17,409 bases of DNA from an uncultured Collinsella sp. Its GTDB lineage: Bacteria > Actinomycetota > Coriobacteriia > Coriobacteriales > Coriobacteriaceae. Both the position numbers and the translations under genes were made by a program. The notes beneath the pieces were generated by a model. That model was not told the origin of the DNA and did no database searches. It was given only the letters and a program-made list of their open reading frames with translations. Of this stretch, positions 15,000-17,409 are shown one piece after another. Each line of letters starts with the position of its first letter. The first letter of the stretch is position 1. The DNA lies in assembly GCA_900768265.1 (NCBI GenBank), contig CAAGCF010000003.1, positions 1-17,409 of the forward strand, written 5' to 3'.

Positions 15000-15034
15000 A
15001 GAGCCGCCACCTTTCGAGGTGGCGGCTCTTTTTT
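15000..15034 (+). terminator. rho-independent terminator of the scaffold-GGGtGRT operon
   Basis: Perfect 13-base arms at 15000-15012 and 15017-15029 with a TTCG tetraloop are followed by a run of six T. It starts 35 bases after the GGGtGRT stop. Confidence 0.95.
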
Positions 15035-15065
15035 ATTCACGCTGCCATAAAGTAGCCCATCACCG

Positions 15066-15139
15066 GTATATCAGTTGCGGTGATATACGGACTGAATAAC
15101 GCCTTCACATGCCAAAACAGTCCCTATTTCACCGCAACT
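15066..15139 (+). promoter_or_regulatory. overlapping inverted repeats upstream of the flavoprotein gene
   Basis: GTATATCA (15066-15073) and TGATATAC (15081-15088) form a perfect eight-base dyad with a seven-base loop. AGTTGCGGTGA (15073-15083), which covers that loop and part of its right arm, is perfectly complementary to TCACCGCAACT (15129-15139). The two pairings are mutually exclusive. This could be an operator pair or a two-state RNA leader in the 242-base gap before the flavoprotein gene. No clear promoter was found in the gap. Confidence 0.4.
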
Positions 15140-15276
15140 TATTGAGGGGATGGGGGCAGAGCGATCGGACACTCTTGACGCCCACCTACCATATTTGCCC
15201 TTTACCGAAACATGAGTCCTTTACAAGACATTTGCCGATCAGCCATGCGACAATGCGCGAACGAGAAAGGAACTTG

Positions 15277-16803
15277 ATGGAATCGACTGATGTACTGGTA
15301 ATTGGATCTGGCATTGCGGGCCTTTGCGCCGCCATCGAAGCAGCACGCGCGGGCTCGACCGTCACTGTGGCAAGCGCCGGCAAGACTATGAGCGGATCAA
15401 GCTTTTTCCCGGGAACCTGGGGTCTCGGCCTTATTGGCCCCGTCGACGAAGACGACGAACAGGACCTCATCGACACCATCCAGGCCGTCGGCGGCGGCGT
15501 TGCCGACCCCGAGCTCGTCCAGACGTTTGTCCACGGTATTCCTAAGGCCATCCAATGGCTCGAGCAGGATCTGGGTGTTGAGCTCCAGCGTCCGCAAAGT
15601 GCCGAGAGCGCCCAGCAGAAGCAGTTTATCCCCTGCTTTGACCATAAGACGCGTATGTGGCGCGGCCTGACCCGCAAGCCGCTTGAAGACACGTGTACGG
15701 CCCAGATCGAGTTGCTCGGCATTCGCCTGCTCCCCCGCCACGAGCTTATCGAGCTTCTTGAGGATACGAACGGAAAGATTGCCGGCGCCACGCTCTACGA
15801 CCGCGCAAACGAGCATCTCGTGCCTCTGGCAGCTAAAGCCACCATCATCGCCGCGGGCGGTACGGGTGGCCTATTCGAGCGCAGCCTCACTTCCGCCGAC
15901 GTGCTCAGCTCATCACAGGCCATCGCGCTGGCGCACGGTGCGTCCCTTACTAATATAGAGTTCATGCAGATGATGCCCGGCTTCATCGAGCCCAAGCAAA
16001 ACCTTGTCTTTAACGAGAAGACCTGGCGCTACGTCAAGTTCGACCAGCCGGTCGATATCGCCGACGACAAGCTGGACGACCTGCTTGAGCAACGCTCCGG
16101 ATACGGTCCCTTCACTTCGCGCCTGGCTTCCAGCGCCATCGATCTTGCCATCGATCAAGCAGGCGCCGAAGGCCTGGCGCTCCACTACGACTTCCCCCGC
16201 GAGGACGTCCCTGAGTTTGTGCAGACCTTTACCACCTGGCTACAGGACGAGCACGGCATCGCGCCGACCGACGAGATGCGCGTGGCGATGTATGCCCACG
16301 CCGCCAACGGCGGTATCAAAATCGACAAGACCGCGCACACGGGCGTTGAGGGCCTCTACGCCTGCGGCGAGGCAACAGGCGGCATGCACGGCGCCGATCG
16401 CATTGGTGGCCTGTCAAGCGCCAACGGCATCGTGTTTGGGCGCATCGCGGGCGCATCGGCAGCCCAGGCAGCACAGAATGCACCTGAGGCAGCCCTGAAG
16501 GCGGATATCGCCCTCCCCCGGTACGGCATTGCCATAACAGATGCCGAACGCCTGACGCGCAGCCTTAAGCACACGATGAGCATCTACTGCATGATCGACC
16601 GCACCGAGACGGGCCTATCCAAGGCACTACACGAACTTGAGGGCTTGAAGACGGAGGCAACGACCTTGAGCACACAGAAAGCTCAGGACAGCGAAGTCGC
16701 AGCCCTCGCCCGCCTGCAATCGCAGATTCAACTGGCAACGGAGATGGTCAAAGCCATGCGCAAGCGAACCGAAAGCCTCGGATCGCACTATCGAGCGGAC
16801 TGA
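15277..16803 (+). CDS. FAD-dependent oxidoreductase, fumarate reductase/L-aspartate oxidase-like
   Basis: A 508-residue soluble flavoprotein of the FAD_binding_2 family (fumarate reductase, succinate dehydrogenase, NadB). The N-terminal Rossmann motif is DVLVIGSGIAGLCAAIEAARAG (about 5-26). A second FAD-contact region is ATIIAAGGTGGLF. The C-terminal FAD motif is GGIKIDKTAHTGVEGLYACGEATGGMHGADRIGGLSSANG. A helical tail of about 110 residues is like the succinate dehydrogenase flavoprotein C-terminal domain. There is no signal peptide, FMN-binding domain or CxxCH, unlike the exported reductases common in Coriobacteriia. The start is the ATG at 15277 after GAAAGGA; the frame extends upstream to 15109 without a good ribosome binding site. 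No nadA, nadC or frd partner lies nearby, so the substrate is unknown. Confidence 0.85.
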   Translation: MESTDVLVIGSGIAGLCAAIEAARAGSTVTVASAGKTMSGSSFFPGTWGLGLIGPVDEDDEQDLIDTIQAVGGGVADPELVQTFVHGIPKAIQWLEQDLGVELQRPQSAESAQQKQFIPCFDHKTRMWRGLTRKPLEDTCTAQIELLGIRLLPRHELIELLEDTNGKIAGATLYDRANEHLVPLAAKATIIAAGGTGGLFERSLTSADVLSSSQAIALAHGASLTNIEFMQMMPGFIEPKQNLVFNEKTWRYVKFDQPVDIADDKLDDLLEQRSGYGPFTSRLASSAIDLAIDQAGAEGLALHYDFPREDVPEFVQTFTTWLQDEHGIAPTDEMRVAMYAHAANGGIKIDKTAHTGVEGLYACGEATGGMHGADRIGGLSSANGIVFGRIAGASAAQAAQNAPEAALKADIALPRYGIAITDAERLTRSLKHTMSIYCMIDRTETGLSKALHELEGLKTEATTLSTQKAQDSEVAALARLQSQIQLATEMVKAMRKRTESLGSHYRAD

Positions 16804-16849
16804 TTCGATTTTCACTTTGAGTTTGATCACAACTTCTCAACATGCGTCG

Positions 16850-16905
16850 AGCCCCGTAAGCATGATTTCCCTAAGGAGAACACGCTTACGGGGCTTTAGT
16901 CGTGT
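16850..16905 (+). terminator. terminator after the flavoprotein gene
   Basis: Perfect 12-base arms at 16850-16861 and 16884-16895 enclose a 22-base loop and are followed by TTAGTCGTGTTTT. The loop segment (about 16863-16883) is itself roughly complementary to 16901-16921, so an alternative pairing exists. Confidence 0.6.
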
Positions 16906-16977
16906 TTTCTCTAAGGGAATCACAGTGCAGATTTACTCAGCTCCGTGTCCTTTCGAGTTCGGCCCCATGCGAGGTCA

Positions 16978-17008
16978 ATAAAAAAGCGACCAGCCGAAGC
17001 CAGTCGCT
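16978..17008 (-). terminator. terminator of the decayed tRNA-Lys copy
   Basis: On the minus strand the arms at 17008-16999 and 16994-16985 form ten pairs (two wobble) with a TTCG loop, followed by a run of T (AAAAAA on the plus strand). It is related to the terminator after the intact tRNA-Lys. Confidence 0.7.
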
Positions 17009-17019
17009 TTAACATGCTT

Positions 17020-17039
17020 TGGTGGGCCGTCAGGGGTTC
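17020..17039 (-). pseudogene. tRNA-Lys remnant (3' 20 bases)
   Basis: The 20 bases match the CCA end, the acceptor 3' strand and part of the T-arm of the tRNA-Lys at 17317-17392, then diverge completely at 17040. The rest of the tRNA is missing, so it cannot be functional. Confidence 0.8.
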
Positions 17040-17040
17040 A

Positions 17041-17091
17041 GCCTGCTGCGCAGGCGGCCGCTGCGGCGCTAGAGCGCCTTGCGCGCTGCGC
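17041..17091. repeat. cluster of GC-rich palindromes in place of the tRNA body
   Basis: Consecutive dyads: GCCTGC/GCAGGC (17041-17055), GCCGC/GCGGC (17057-17067), GGCGCT/AGCGCC (17065-17078) and GCGC/GCGC (17081-17091). They occupy the space where the truncated tRNA-Lys would continue. This suggests a small palindromic (REP- or MITE-like) insertion or a rearrangement scar. Confidence 0.5.
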
Positions 17092-17112
17092 TGGCAAATG
17101 CTTACGTATTTC

Positions 17113-17197
17113 CTCAGCTCCGCACCCTTACGGGTTCGACCCCATGCGAGGTTAATAATAAAGACGGCCAACCGAAGTTAACCGTCTTAACATGCTT
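17113..17197 (-). repeat. tRNA-Lys downstream unit (copy B)
   Basis: This is the intact counterpart of copy A: the flank with CTCAGCTCCG and CCCCATGCGAGGT, the terminator and AACATGCTT directly adjoining the 3' CCA end of the functional tRNA-Lys. It contains no gene. Confidence 0.7.
17153..17188 (-). terminator. terminator of the tRNA-Lys genes
   Basis: On the minus strand the arms at 17188-17177 and 17172-17161 form 12 pairs including wobbles with a TTCG loop, followed by TATTATT. It lies ten bases after the tRNA 3' end. Confidence 0.8.
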
Positions 17198-17273
17198 TGG
17201 TGGGCCGTCAGGGGGTCGAACCCTGGACCTTGGGATTAAGAGTCCCCTGCTCTACCAACTGAGCTAACGACCC
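17198..17273 (-). tRNA. tRNA-Lys (anticodon CTT)
   Basis: Reading the minus strand, a 76-base cloverleaf includes an encoded CCA end. The acceptor GGGTCGT pairs with ACGGCCC, with a T-G wobble at 4-69. The D-arm is AGCTCAGTTGGTAGAGC, the anticodon loop CTCTTAA (anticodon CTT) and the T-arm CAGGG-TTCGACC-CCCTG. It differs from the second copy at a single base in the T-loop (plus-strand 17215 G, against T at 17334; position 59 of the tRNA). The first pair of the anticodon stem is a G/A mismatch in both copies. Confidence 0.95.
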
Positions 17274-17277
17274 AAAG

Positions 17278-17303
17278 CTAAAGTCCGTTGTGGCGGACTT
17301 TAG
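17278..17303 (-). terminator. hairpin between the two tRNA-Lys genes
   Basis: Perfect ten-base arms CTAAAGTCCG and CGGACTTTAG surround a six-base loop in the 43-base spacer. Only a short CTTT follows on the minus strand, so it may be a weak terminator or an RNA-processing signal rather than a full stop. Confidence 0.5.
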
Positions 17304-17316
17304 AGGAGATATCGTG

Positions 17317-17392
17317 TGGTGGGCCGTCAGGGGTTCGAACCCTGGACCTTGGGATTAAGAGTCCCCTGCTCTACCAACTGAGCTAACGACCC
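17317..17392 (-). tRNA. tRNA-Lys (anticodon CTT), second copy
   Basis: The same 76-base structure as the neighbouring copy, with an encoded CCA, anticodon loop CTCTTAA and the standard T-loop TTCGAAC. It is transcribed first in the minus-strand tandem. The lysine codon AAG is the favoured one in this GC-rich genome, which fits duplication of the CTT isoacceptor. Confidence 0.95.
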
Positions 17393-17409
17393 GATATCAA
17401 CACGAAGCA

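Larger units (their letters stand above)
16933..17039 (-). repeat. degenerate copy of the tRNA-Lys 3' end, terminator and flank (copy A)
   Basis: It shares with 17113-17215 the order CTCAGCTCCG, a CCCCATGCGAGGT block, a TTCG-loop terminator, AACATGCTTTGG and the tRNA-Lys 3' end. The two copies start about 180 bases apart. Copy A ends inside the T-arm of the tRNA, showing a past tandem duplication followed by decay. Confidence 0.75.

Noticed and set aside
13217..15040. 607-codon open frame on the minus strand
   Set aside because: It is antisense to the scaffold and GGGtGRT genes, has no ribosome binding site or recognisable domain, and its low-complexity Val/Gly/Leu/Asp composition is typical of a shadow of GC-rich coding sequence.
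16920..17171. Small minus-strand frame with two copies of LAWGRTRK
   Set aside because: The apparent protein repeat is explained by the duplicated tRNA-Lys flank; there is no ribosome binding site.

Overview
The window looks like a chromosomal segment of a high-GC anaerobic gut actinobacterium of the class Coriobacteriia, most likely Collinsella or a close relative. This is inferred from GC-rich codon use, the sufCBDSU order with SufU and an Rrf2-type regulator, a sortase-anchored wall protein, the GGGtGRT/scaffold gene pair, and the recognisable protein families. The species was not confirmed by any search.

Left part (1-5400). Two 5'-truncated glycosyltransferase genes face each other head to head at about 1120-1140 and look like leftovers of a cell-surface polysaccharide locus. 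A degenerate AAA-ATPase-like/PD-(D/E)XK-type protein follows on the minus strand. Next is a secreted, sortase-anchored lysozyme-like protein with a long low-complexity stalk.

Centre (5490-11410). A minus-strand Rrf2/IscR-like Fe-S regulator is divergent from a tightly packed sufC-sufB-sufD-sufS-sufU operon. Three of the gene borders overlap (sufB/sufD, sufD/sufS and sufS/sufU), and the operon ends in a strong rho-independent terminator. This is the complete SUF iron-sulfur cluster assembly machine: SufC ATPase, SufB/SufD scaffold, SufS desulfurase and SufU sulfur-transfer partner.

Right-centre (11410-15034). A 600-base non-coding stretch with several short dyads leads to a minus-strand Y1/RAYT-type transposase relative that has lost both HUH histidines and carries a C-terminal helix-turn-helix. 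Divergent from it is a two-gene operon: an IscU/NifU-like scaffold protein followed by a GGGtGRT-family protein of unknown function. It has a structured leader and a strong terminator. It is the best candidate here for a poorly described system, plausibly a second iron-sulfur or metal-related module next to SUF.

Right part (15035-17409). A cytosolic FAD-dependent fumarate reductase/aspartate oxidase-like flavoprotein has an unusual leader with overlapping inverted repeats. The window ends with two tandem tRNA-Lys(CTT) genes on the minus strand plus the decayed remnant of a third copy, whose body is replaced by a cluster of GC-rich palindromes.
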